From Lentisphaeria bacterium (GTDB taxonomy: Bacteria; Verrucomicrobiota; Lentisphaeria; Victivallales; UBA1829): a stretch of DNA of 6,445 nt. Shown one piece after another: positions 1-6,445 of the stretch. Under the pieces are notes generated by a model. That model worked only from the letters and a program-made list of their open reading frames with translations, was not told where the DNA came from and did not search any database. Numbering within the stretch: the stretch's first letter is position 1; each line of letters begins with the position of its first letter. The stretch is from positions 1,943 to 8,387 of the forward strand of contig DXVA01000188.1 of the NCBI GenBank assembly GCA_019408975.1, written 5' to 3'. Made by a program: the position numbers and the translations under genes.

Positions 1-1
1 T

Positions 2-922
2 CTCAGCAACATCAGGTACCGCAACCAGATGGATAACAGCGAGGCGGGTGTCGTACTCGTAGTTTCCGACTGGAAATTCGAGCCGAAAGAAGGGCAGACC
101 CTCATTCTCTGCCAGAATCCCGACAAGGCGTTCACAAAAATCTGCAATGTTTTCGCACCGGCGCCGATTCAATATACGCCGGGAATCCATCCGTCCGCGG
201 TAGTTCATCCGTCTGCGAAAATCGCGGAAGATGTCTATATCGGTCCGACCGCCGTCATCGAAGAAGGGGCAGTCATCGGAAAAGGAACGGTAATCAATGC
301 CTGCGTATATGTCGGGCCGTTCGTCACGATCGGTGAAAACTGCCTCATTTACCCGAATGTCTCAATCATGCGCTACTGCCGGCTCGGCAACAAGGTCATC
401 ATCCATGCGGGAGCCACAATCGGCGCGGACGGGTTCGGCTATAATACGACTTTCACGGGTCTCGTAAAGGTGCCGCAGAACGGAATCGTCCAGATCGACA
501 ACGATGTGGAGATCGGCGCAAACAGCACAATCGACCGCGCGCGGTTCGGCAAAACATGGATCAAGAAAGGCGTCAAGATCGACAATCTGGTGCATGTCGC
601 CCACAATGTCATCGTAGGGGAGTCCTCTGCGCTGATCGGACAGTGCGGAATCGCCGGCAGTGCCGAAATCGGCCGCGGCGTAATCGTTGCCGCGCAATCC
701 GGCGTCAACGGGCACATCACGCTCGGAGACGGTTCCAAGGTTGCGGGAGCATCCGCCGTCCAGCGCAGCGTTTCCCCGGGTGCGATGGTTTTCGGCACAC
801 CCGCCGAGAGCGAAGAGGATTTCATCGAACGGCACATGCTGCCGCGCAAAGTCCGCAAGCTGACCGCACGTCTTGAGAAACTGGAAGCGCTTCTTGCAGA
901 AAAAGAGGGCAAATCCGAATAA
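2..922 (+). CDS. lpxD: UDP-3-O-acylglucosamine N-acyltransferase LpxD (5' end outside window)
   Basis: LpxD transfers a 3-hydroxyacyl chain from acyl carrier protein to the 2-amino group of UDP-3-O-acyl-glucosamine, the third step of lipid A synthesis, in the cytoplasm. The frame is open from position 2, and the residues before the ATG at 29 (LSNIRY...) still align with the family's uridine-binding segment (E. coli ...VNPKY...). The Asn and Tyr that contact uracil in known LpxD structures appear kept, so the ATG at 29 is internal and roughly 40 residues are missing upstream. From about 185 to 790 the protein is a run of left-handed beta-helix hexapeptide repeats. The GADGFGY motif (about 422-442) and the VHVAHN motif are family signatures; the His codon at 602-604 matches the catalytic His239 of E. 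coli. A charged helical tail (about 800-919) fits the C-terminal helices that help bind acyl carrier protein. The stop at 920-922 is followed by a hairpin terminator, so this is the last gene of its transcript. Confidence 0.95.
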   Translation, partial: LSNIRYRNQMDNSEAGVVLVVSDWKFEPKEGQTLILCQNPDKAFTKICNVFAPAPIQYTPGIHPSAVVHPSAKIAEDVYIGPTAVIEEGAVIGKGTVINACVYVGPFVTIGENCLIYPNVSIMRYCRLGNKVIIHAGATIGADGFGYNTTFTGLVKVPQNGIVQIDNDVEIGANSTIDRARFGKTWIKKGVKIDNLVHVAHNVIVGESSALIGQCGIAGSAEIGRGVIVAAQSGVNGHITLGDGSKVAGASAVQRSVSPGAMVFGTPAESEEDFIERHMLPRKVRKLTARLEKLEALLAEKEGKSE

Positions 923-939
923 GATTTCAAAAATCGCAG

Positions 940-983
940 AAACGGGCGGCAATGGAATCAAATTTCAGTGCCGCCCGTTTTTT
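940..983. terminator. Rho-independent terminator of lpxD, probably bidirectional
   Basis: A perfect 12-bp stem is formed by 940-951 (AAACGGGCGGCA) and 969-980 (TGCCGCCCGTTT), with a 17-base loop. On the plus strand the 3' arm ends in a run of six T (978-983), the classic intrinsic terminator form, 17 bases after the lpxD stop. On the minus strand the same stem follows the zinc-ribbon stop codon at 989-991. There the T run (TTTTT, from the A run at 927-933) lies a few bases beyond the stem, so termination in that direction is plausible but weaker. The position between two convergent genes fits a shared terminator. Confidence 0.85.
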
Positions 984-988
984 CCGCC

Positions 989-1528
989 TTATTTCCAGAA
1001 CTGCCACCATTTTTTCTTCGGCGGCGGAGGAGGAATTATCTCTCTGGGAATATCGAGGTTGGAATGGGTCGATACCACTGCCACGGAAAAACGGTCCTTG
1101 ACATTCGGCAGCATCCCGACTTTCTTTCGGCAGAATCGTACCAGATTCTCAGTTTCATCCAGTTCCGCTTTGGCGGAAATCACTTCCGTGGCATCGGAAA
1201 CGGCTTCGGGGTCCTCCGCAAGTGCAAAGAGGGCTCCGCACTCACTGCATTCCGCAGAATCTCCAAGAAACTCAACAGGCACCTCATATTTCACACCGCA
1301 GGAAGCGCAGGAGACAATCGCACTCCCCGGCGGGCGGGAGCATGACTGCTCCGGCACAATTTCTTCGGGCGGAGGAGTTTTCGGCTTGGGCGGTTCATCG
1401 CTCAAAGGAAGCATGGTGAATTGCCTGGCACACCGGGGACATTCGGCTCTCTGGCCGAGAAAGTCCGGCGAGACGTGATACTGCGTTTTGCAGTGCGGAC
1501 AGGAAACAAGGAGATCAGTTTCAGCCAT
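989..1528 (-). CDS. Hypothetical protein with two MJ0042-like zinc ribbons and a WWQFWK tail
   Basis: This 179-residue protein is of unknown function. Two similar modules of about 33 residues can be aligned: Cys10-x2-Cys13...Cys30-x2-Cys33 and Cys74-x2-Cys77...Cys94-x2-Cys97. Each has 16 residues between the pairs, a central Y-x-V-x3-FLG core and a closing Phe. This resembles the MJ0042/zinc-ribbon type fold that binds one zinc per four cysteines. A proline-rich linker (about 41-60) joins the modules. Residues 100-160 match nothing I recognise. The end is five prolines, three lysines and WWQFWK. There is no signal peptide or membrane segment, so a cytoplasmic location is likely. The ATG at 1526-1528 is chosen because GGGAGG (1536-1541) lies 7 bases upstream. 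A GTG at 1580-1582 would extend the frame by 18 residues but lies upstream of the transcription start expected from the candidate promoter. The coding assignment rests on the paired cysteine motifs and the ribosome binding site. Confidence 0.85.
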   Translation of the reverse strand: MAETDLLVSCPHCKTQYHVSPDFLGQRAECPRCARQFTMLPLSDEPPKPKTPPPEEIVPEQSCSRPPGSAIVSCASCGVKYEVPVEFLGDSAECSECGALFALAEDPEAVSDATEVISAKAELDETENLVRFCRKKVGMLPNVKDRFSVAVVSTHSNLDIPREIIPPPPPKKKWWQFWK

Positions 1529-1535
1529 GGGTATG

Positions 1536-1541
1536 CCTCCC
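1536..1541 (-). promoter_or_regulatory. Ribosome binding site of the zinc-ribbon gene
   Basis: On the minus strand this reads GGGAGG, a strong Shine-Dalgarno sequence 7 bases from the ATG at 1526-1528. It decides the start in favour of this ATG over the upstream in-frame GTG at 1580-1582, which has no comparable site. Confidence 0.75.
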
Positions 1542-1572
1542 ACGTTAATCGTTGTTTTCTCATCTGCAAAAG

Positions 1573-1601
1573 AACCTAACACCGGAAAAACAGGATGTCA
1601 A
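1573..1601 (-). promoter_or_regulatory. Candidate sigma70-type promoter of the zinc-ribbon gene
   Basis: On the minus strand a perfect -35 box TTGACA (1596-1601) is followed after exactly 17 bases by TAGGTT (1573-1578), a weak -10 box sharing T, A and the final T with the consensus. Transcription would begin near 1564-1567 and give a leader of roughly 35-40 bases before the ATG at 1528. The site lies in the 253-base gap between the zinc-ribbon gene and the efflux operon, downstream of that operon's terminator, so the gene is probably transcribed on its own. I see nothing else of note in the gap apart from the promoter and the terminator. Confidence 0.5.
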
Positions 1602-1714
1602 ATCAGAAAAAGAACTTTATCGTAAAAAAAACGAGACGCAGGGCTCCCCCACGCCGGAACCGCAGACAGATATCGGCACACGAGCCCATTTGCTGTGAAA
1701 TGCAAAATATATCA

Positions 1715-1756
1715 TAAGAAAAACGGCTTTGCCGCAAGACACGGAAAGCCGCTTTT
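1715..1756 (-). terminator. Rho-independent terminator of the efflux operon
   Basis: On the minus strand a stem GCGGCTTT/AAAGCCG (pairs 1745-1751 with 1724-1730) is extended inward by CCG/CGG (1742-1744 with 1732-1734) across a one-base bulge, with a 7-base loop. The 3' arm is followed by TTTTTCTT, and A residues precede the 5' arm. It lies about 26 bases after the permease stop codon, as expected for the end of the operon. No further gene follows on this transcript. Confidence 0.8.
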
Positions 1757-1781
1757 CCTATGTGATCCCCCCCGGAATTTC

Positions 1782-4700
1782 CTACTTGTGCTTTTCAAAC
1801 ATTGCATGACCTTTTTCACGCAAACGCTGACAGATGGAATACAATGCTGGAATGAACACAATGCCGACCAGCGTGGCAAGCACCATGCCGCAGAATGTCG
1901 TCACGCCGATCGCCCGGCGGCTTCCGGCACCCGCACCTGTCGCAATCACCATCGGGAAAACACCGATTACAAACGAATATGCCGTCATCAGAACCGCGCG
2001 GTAACGGGCGCGCCCGCCGCCGATTGCCGCTTCGTCAATCCCGACACCGGCTTCACGCTCCTGTTTGGAAAACTCCACCATCAGAATCGCATTCTTGCTG
2101 GCAAGCCCGATCAGCATGACCAGTCCCAGCTGTGCATAAATACTCAACGGCAGATTCCAGATGAACAGTCCGATAAAACCGCCCAGCGTCGCCACGGCAA
2201 CCGAAAGAATCACAGGGACGGGAATCGTCCAGCTCTCGTACTGCCCGACCAGGAACAGATAGCCGAAGATGAACGCCAGCGCCAGCAGAGCGCCGATCTT
2301 GCCCTGGTTGTGCGCTTCCTGATAACTCATATCCGTCCATGCAATGCGGTAACCTTCCGGCAGTTTTTCATCCGCCAGTTTCTGAATCTGCTGCATCAGG
2401 GAACCACTGCTGACGAACGGCTTGCCCATCACGGCGACGGAAGCATTCAGATACTGTGTGAAACGCGCAATCTGGCGCGGGCCGGAAATGTATTTTACGG
2501 TCGCGACCGAACTCAGCGGCACCATGCCGCCGTTATCGCTCTGGACAAGAAGCTGTTCAATGTTGCGGATATCGCGGCGCTCCTTTACATCCGACTGCAT
2601 TTTCACCTTGTAGGTAAAACCGCCGATGTTGAAGTCATTGACGGGAGTCGATGCGAGATTGTACTGCAATGCCGCGAAAACACGTTTGACAGGCACGCCG
2701 AGCGCCTCGGCCTTCTTGCGGTCGAGAGTCAGCTCGATCTGCGGTGTATTCACGTCGAATTTGCTGAACGCATACTGGACGTCCGGCAGAGAATTGAGTT
2801 CCGCGATGAACGGATAAAGCACATTGGCAAGTTCCTGCGCGGAACGTCCCTGAACGTCCTCCAGCACAAATGTCACGCCTCCGGTCACTCCCAATCCCAT
2901 AATGGCGGGCGGAATGAACGCATCGACACGGGCATCGGGAAGCTGGGAGCCGATTGCCTGCGCTTTCGCATAAATGGCGTCAATCGAAAGCTCCGGCGTC
3001 TTTCTCCGGCTCCAATCGTCCAGAGTCAGAATCAGTATGCCGACGTTTTCGCCGTTACCGCTCATAAAGCTGAATCCGCTGACGCAGAAAACCGCCTTGA
3101 CGCCATCCAGTTTCCCGAATTTGTCCGCGGCATCGAGCAGAGCCTTGTTCGTGCGGATCAGGGAAGAACCCGGCGGCAGTTCGATTTCCGCCAGAATCGC
3201 CCCCTTGTCCTCCTGCGGCAGAAACGCCGTCGGAGTCCGATTGAAGATAATGTAGTTCAATGCCAGAATCGCACCGAACAGCACAACGGTCAAAAGAATC
3301 CTGCGGACCAGAAACGCCGCGCAGGAAAGGAATATGTTCTTGGAAAAGTCAAGGCAGATGTTGAATGGCTTGAAAATTGCCGCCGGCTCCTGATGCGGAC
3401 GCAGAATCAGCGCGCAAAGCGCCGGGCTCAGAGAGAGAGCGACGACCGCCGACAGGATCAGCGAAATACAGATCGTGATCGAGAACTGCATATAAATCGT
3501 CCCGACCATGCCGCCGTAGAAACCGATCGGGGCATAGATCGCCACCGTAACCAGCGTCGTTGCGATAATCGCGCCGGTGATCTGCCGCATACTCTTGATC
3601 GCCGCCTCTTTCGGCGAGAGCTTCTCCTCCTCAATCAGGCGCATCGTGTTTTCCACTACGATGATCGCGTCATCGACCAGCGATCCGATCACCAGAATCA
3701 AGGCGAACATCGTCAGGATGTTCATGCTCATTCCCAGCGCCACCATGAATACGAAAGTTCCGACCAGAGCCACGGGAATCGCCAGTGTCGGGATCAGCGT
3801 GGCGCGCCAGTCCTGAAGGAACAGATAGGTGATCAGCACCACAAGGACGAAAGTAATGAGAAGTGTCTCGATGATTTCCGCCATTGCCGCACGGATGAAG
3901 CTGGTGGGGTCATAGGACATCAGGTAATTGACGCCCGGCGGAAAGTAATGGCTGAGACTTTTCAATTCCGCTTTCACGGCATTGATCACGTTCAGCGCAT
4001 TGGCGTTGTTGTTGCGGTAGATCGCCATGCCGATGCATTCCTTGCCGTTGTAATAGCTGGAACCGGAATAGGAATCCGATCCGAGTTCCACACGCGCAAT
4101 ATCGCCGATACGCACCTGCCGCGCCATGTCCCCGCTTCTGACGACGATGTTTTTGAACTCATCAACACTGCTCAGGCGTCCCACGACGTTGACCTTGAAC
4201 TGCATCTTGTCATGGCTGAACTCGGTTCCGACGGCGCCCGCCGCAGCCTGAAGATTCTGGCTGGTGATCGCCGAAGCAACCTCGTCCACACTGATATTCA
4301 TCGCCGACATCTTGAGCGGATCAAGCCAGATGCGCATACTGTATTTCAGTTCGCCGAAAATATACGCCTGCGCCACACCCGGCACACGGGCAATCGGTTC
4401 GCGGACATTCCGGGCGACATAGTTGCTGAGTTCAAGGCGCGACATCGTCCCCTCATCCGCCGTAAAGACGAACACTCCGAGCATGTCTCCGCTTCTCTTT
4501 CTCACCTTCAAACCCAGCGCCACCACCTCTTCCGGCAGCACGGGTTCCGCGCGGTTCACGGCATTCTGCACGTTGACCATCGCGATATCCTGATCGGTTC
4601 CCGGCTCAAAAGTCAGGTCGAGCGAATAGTTGCCGCTGTTGTCCGACTGCGAGGAAAAGTAGATCATGTTCTCCACGCCGTTGACCTCCGTCTCAATCGG

Positions 4701-4892
4701 TGCGGCGACGGTATCCGCAATCACCTGCGCGCTGGCGCCGGGATATGTGGCGGAAACGTTGATCTGGGGCGGAGTCACTTCGGGATATTCCGCCACCGGA
4801 ACCTTTGTAATGCACAGAATTCCGCCGATCATGATCACAATGGAAATCACCATTGCGAGCTTCGGACGTTCAATAAAGATCTCCGAAATCAT
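1782..4892 (-). CDS. RND (HAE-1) multidrug efflux permease, AcrB/MexB type
   Basis: This is the inner-membrane pump of a tripartite efflux system: a homotrimer that exchanges protons for drugs or other amphiphiles and feeds them through the adaptor to an outer-membrane channel. At 1036 residues it has the family's full length. TM1 (about 10-28) is followed by a large periplasmic loop, TM2-TM6 (about 337-497), TM7 (about 530-550), a second loop, and TM8-TM12 (about 866-1022). The proton-relay residues are present: Asp407-Asp408 in TM4 (GSLVDDAI; codons 3669-3674), Lys933 in TM10 (ASKNAILMVEF) and Arg965 in TM11. The switch-loop element GFSFMSGNGEN (606-616) keeps the two phenylalanines of AcrB. 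The usual RPILMT at the start of TM11 is RAVLMT here. The start overlaps the adaptor stop (ATGA), and AAGGAG at 4901-4906 lies 8 bases upstream. The substrate cannot be read from the sequence, so I give no specific gene symbol. Confidence 0.96.
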   Translation of the reverse strand: MISEIFIERPKLAMVISIVIMIGGILCITKVPVAEYPEVTPPQINVSATYPGASAQVIADTVAAPIETEVNGVENMIYFSSQSDNSGNYSLDLTFEPGTDQDIAMVNVQNAVNRAEPVLPEEVVALGLKVRKRSGDMLGVFVFTADEGTMSRLELSNYVARNVREPIARVPGVAQAYIFGELKYSMRIWLDPLKMSAMNISVDEVASAITSQNLQAAAGAVGTEFSHDKMQFKVNVVGRLSSVDEFKNIVVRSGDMARQVRIGDIARVELGSDSYSGSSYYNGKECIGMAIYRNNNANALNVINAVKAELKSLSHYFPPGVNYLMSYDPTSFIRAAMAEIIETLLITFVLVVLITYLFLQDWRATLIPTLAIPVALVGTFVFMVALGMSMNILTMFALILVIGSLVDDAIIVVENTMRLIEEEKLSPKEAAIKSMRQITGAIIATTLVTVAIYAPIGFYGGMVGTIYMQFSITICISLILSAVVALSLSPALCALILRPHQEPAAIFKPFNICLDFSKNIFLSCAAFLVRRILLTVVLFGAILALNYIIFNRTPTAFLPQEDKGAILAEIELPPGSSLIRTNKALLDAADKFGKLDGVKAVFCVSGFSFMSGNGENVGILILTLDDWSRRKTPELSIDAIYAKAQAIGSQLPDARVDAFIPPAIMGLGVTGGVTFVLEDVQGRSAQELANVLYPFIAELNSLPDVQYAFSKFDVNTPQIELTLDRKKAEALGVPVKRVFAALQYNLASTPVNDFNIGGFTYKVKMQSDVKERRDIRNIEQLLVQSDNGGMVPLSSVATVKYISGPRQIARFTQYLNASVAVMGKPFVSSGSLMQQIQKLADEKLPEGYRIAWTDMSYQEAHNQGKIGALLALAFIFGYLFLVGQYESWTIPVPVILSVAVATLGGFIGLFIWNLPLSIYAQLGLVMLIGLASKNAILMVEFSKQEREAGVGIDEAAIGGGRARYRAVLMTAYSFVIGVFPMVIATGAGAGSRRAIGVTTFCGMVLATLVGIVFIPALYSICQRLREKGHAMFEKHK

Positions 4893-6058
4893 TTTCCAGA
4901 CTCCTTGGAGGAAACCGCCGCGCCATCCGCGTTCTTCGCCGGAACCGCTTTCGGGGCGTTGGCGGGAGCCACAATCAAGCCGGGGCGCGTCTTATGTGTA
5001 CCGGTGGCAACGACGCGTTCCCCCTTTTTCAACCCGGAGGCAATCGTCTGATTCAGCTCGACCAGCGGCCCCAGCTCCACATCGCGGCGCGAAACCTTGT
5101 TTTCCCCGTCGAGCACATATACATAATTCCCTTTCCGGTCCGTCATAACCGCCGTATTCGGGACAAACGGCAGTTTATGCGGGGTCTTTTCACTGAGGTA
5201 AACGGTCACAAATCCGCCGGGGATCAGTTTCTGGTCCGTGTTATCGGCGGAAAACCAGATCGCAATCGTGCCCGTGGAAGTATCCGTCTTATTATCGACC
5301 AGCAGAAGCTCCGTCCATCCGTCATGCATCTTGCCGTCCGCGGTGCGGATCTTGAGCTCCGCTTTTTCCCGCACGCCTTTGACACTGCCGAACATCGTCA
5401 GCAGATCGCGTTCACTGACGGGAAACCGGATATTGACCGGCGTCACCTGAACCAGCGTCACCAGCGCATCGCTCGAAGGCGTCACATAGTTTCCGGGAGA
5501 GTAGGTCGCCTTGCCCATGCGCCCGTCGATCTCGGCATAGATTTTCGTGTAGCCGAGTTCGATTTTCGCACTCATGAGTTTTGCCTCCGCTTCTGCAAGT
5601 TTCGCTTTGGTCGCATGGTACAGACGGACCGCGTCATCTTTGGACGCCCTTGCGGTCGCATTCTTTTCCGCCAGCGTGTTCTGACGCTTGAAATTGGTTT
5701 CCGCATACTCAAGTTCCGCCTTGTACTGATCGACAAGAGCCTGTGCCGCGGCGACATTCGCCACATATTCATCATCCTCGATCTCGAACAGCAGATCGCC
5801 TTTCCTGACCATATCGCCGTCATTGAAATTCATTTTTTCGATAATGCCGGAGATACGCGCGGGAATCGGGATCTCCCCCTTGGCGCGGACATGCCCGACA
5901 TATTCCTTCGTCACCTGCGGAAGCATCTCATCCACAGTGAATTCCGTAACGACGGCAGGCGGGACGGCACGTCTTTCCTGCACATTTTCCCGACACGACA
6001 CCAAGATTCCGCCCATCGCAACGGCAACGGACAGCAAAGCAAATTTACTGAGCTTCAT
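4889..6058 (-). CDS. RND efflux periplasmic adaptor lipoprotein (AcrA/MexA type)
   Basis: This 389-residue membrane fusion protein should link the permease to an outer-membrane channel. The N-terminus is a lipoprotein signal: K at 3 and 5, a hydrophobic stretch 6-20, and a lipobox LVSC with Cys22 as the lipidated residue. The domains run in the family's order: first half of the lipoyl domain (about 54-98, with ISGIIEKMNFNDGD), alpha-helical hairpin (about 99-166, Ala/Glu/Lys-rich), second lipoyl half (about 167-208, GYTKIYAEIDGRMGK, the counterpart of AcrA AYTKVTSPISGRIGK), then beta-barrel and membrane-proximal domains (about 209-360), and a low-complexity Ala/Lys/Pro tail. At the hairpin tip the motif known to dock to TolC-like channels seems to keep Arg125, Leu129 and Asp141, while the usual Ser position aligns with Ala136. 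The start overlaps the upstream regulator gene by 14 bases. Its own ribosome binding site is weak (AAGGA 12 bases upstream), so coupling to the regulator's translation is likely. Confidence 0.94.
   Translation of the reverse strand: MKLSKFALLSVAVAMGGILVSCRENVQERRAVPPAVVTEFTVDEMLPQVTKEYVGHVRAKGEIPIPARISGIIEKMNFNDGDMVRKGDLLFEIEDDEYVANVAAAQALVDQYKAELEYAETNFKRQNTLAEKNATARASKDDAVRLYHATKAKLAEAEAKLMSAKIELGYTKIYAEIDGRMGKATYSPGNYVTPSSDALVTLVQVTPVNIRFPVSERDLLTMFGSVKGVREKAELKIRTADGKMHDGWTELLLVDNKTDTSTGTIAIWFSADNTDQKLIPGGFVTVYLSEKTPHKLPFVPNTAVMTDRKGNYVYVLDGENKVSRRDVELGPLVELNQTIASGLKKGERVVATGTHKTRPGLIVAPANAPKAVPAKNADGAAVSSKESGK
4901..4906 (-). promoter_or_regulatory. Ribosome binding site of the RND permease gene
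   Basis: AAGGAG on the minus strand lies 8 bases upstream of the permease ATG (4890-4892), inside the last codons of the adaptor gene. It confirms this start. Together with the ATGA overlap it suggests translational coupling plus independent initiation. Confidence 0.75.
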
Positions 6059-6445
6059 TTTCTTCTTTCATCCTTAAAATCTTATCATTGAATTTAGTCA
6101 ACAGTTTCATCATGATCTCATATTCCTCGCGCGGGACTCCCGCAAGAAATTCACCGGTCACGCCCGTGAAGAAATCGCCGTAACAGGCAACAATCCGCTT
6201 GCCTTCATCGGAAAGCCCGATGCAAATCGCACGACGGTCCACATCACTGGTCCGGCGGTCCAGCACCCCCTGTTTCACCAGGGTATCGACAATGATCGAC
6301 GCCGCTCCCGGAGTCAGGTTCACCTTTTCCGCAAGCAGTTTCAGCATCACGCCGTCCGGATACTTTTCCTGAAACGCGAAAATGGCTTTCAGAATGCGCA
6401 TCTGCCCTACGGTGACATTAGCAAATTCGCTAATCTCCATATTCC
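6045..6445 (-). CDS. MarR-family transcriptional regulator (5' end probably outside window)
   Basis: This is a winged helix-turn-helix repressor of the MarR family, a dimeric DNA-binding protein that usually leaves DNA when it binds a small phenolic or similar ligand. Counting from the ATG at 6438-6440, the helix-turn-helix and wing cover residues about 12-85. They include the recognition helix TPGAASIIVDTLVKQG (44-59, following a LAEKVNL helix) and the family's wing motif with Asp68-Arg69-Arg70 before LSDEG. Helices after 85 form the C-terminal dimerisation part. The protein is shorter than the usual 140-150 residues because the first dimerisation helix is missing. The frame remains open to the window edge, and only GGA sits right against the ATG, too close for a ribosome binding site. 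I therefore think the gene begins beyond 6445. As first visible gene of the pump operon it is the likely local regulator; its operator and promoter are not in the window. Confidence 0.9.
   Translation of the reverse strand, partial: NMEISEFANVTVGQMRILKAIFAFQEKYPDGVMLKLLAEKVNLTPGAASIIVDTLVKQGVLDRRTSDVDRRAICIGLSDEGKRIVACYGDFFTGVTGEFLAGVPREEYEIMMKLLTKFNDKILRMKEENEAQ

Noticed and set aside
362..961. Minus-strand frames (362-961 and 439-930) opposite lpxD.
   Set aside because: Shadows of lpxD, whose hexapeptide repeats and catalytic motif are clear on the plus strand.
1018..1034. A GGCGG/GGAGG purine-rich tract that looks like a low-complexity or G-rich element.
   Set aside because: It is simply the reverse complement of the codons for the five-proline stretch in the zinc-ribbon protein.
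873..1478. Plus-strand frames (873-1478 and 968-1345) across the lpxD end and zinc-ribbon gene.
   Set aside because: One would cross a strong terminator, neither has a recognisable motif, and the minus strand carries paired CxxC motifs with a good ribosome binding site.
1641..1687. A 6-base inverted repeat GGGCTC/GAGCCC (1641-1646 and 1682-1687) in the intergenic gap.
   Set aside because: The 35-base spacer and short arms are expected by chance, and there is no T run or link to a gene start.
1695..5051. An open frame of 1118 codons on the plus strand, longer than the permease gene it opposes.
   Set aside because: Over the permease its codons are exact reverse complements of permease codons, so it stays open simply because the permease uses no TTA, CTA or TCA codons. 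The product is rich in His, Arg, Gln and Asp with no domain or membrane segment, and it runs into the adaptor gene in a different register. The permease has full family length and motifs.
4994..6091. A 365-codon plus-strand frame opposite the adaptor gene.
   Set aside because: Same cause: it is in reverse register with the adaptor codons. The product has biased composition and no recognisable motif, while the minus strand has a complete adaptor with lipobox.

Overview
The window comes from a Gram-negative bacterium. It carries an lpxD-type gene for lipid A biosynthesis and a tripartite (RND) efflux operon with a lipoprotein periplasmic adaptor, and both need an outer membrane. Base composition looks moderately GC-rich. 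The coding style would fit several phyla. A member of the PVC group such as a Lentisphaerota/Victivallales gut bacterium is a guess from general appearance only; nothing here proves it.

Layout. (1) Positions 2-922, plus strand: the 3' part of lpxD, cut by the left edge inside its N-terminal uridine-binding domain. (2) 940-983: a strong hairpin terminator between convergent genes, probably used from both sides. (3) 989-1528, minus strand: a small uncharacterised protein with two duplicated four-cysteine zinc ribbons and a proline/lysine/tryptophan-rich C-terminal tail. It has its own candidate sigma70-type promoter and a good ribosome binding site. (4) 1529-1781: intergenic DNA holding that promoter and the terminator of the efflux operon. 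(5) 1782-6445, minus strand: a tightly packed operon reading from the right edge leftwards, marR-type regulator (start probably beyond the window), AcrA/MexA-type adaptor lipoprotein, AcrB/MexB-type RND permease. The first two genes overlap by 14 bases and the last two by 4 bases (ATGA).

How the genes work together. The MarR-family repressor probably controls its own operon. The adaptor is predicted to be anchored by a lipid in the inner membrane and to bridge the proton-driven permease to an outer-membrane channel. That channel is not encoded next to the permease: a terminator follows directly, so it must be encoded elsewhere. lpxD and the zinc-ribbon gene are separate transcription units with no evident functional link to the pump beyond the shared theme of the cell envelope.

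I found no RNA gene, mobile element, CRISPR array or clearly novel system. The least explained item is the double zinc-ribbon protein with its WWQFWK tail. Very long open frames on the plus strand opposite the pump genes are explained by codon usage.
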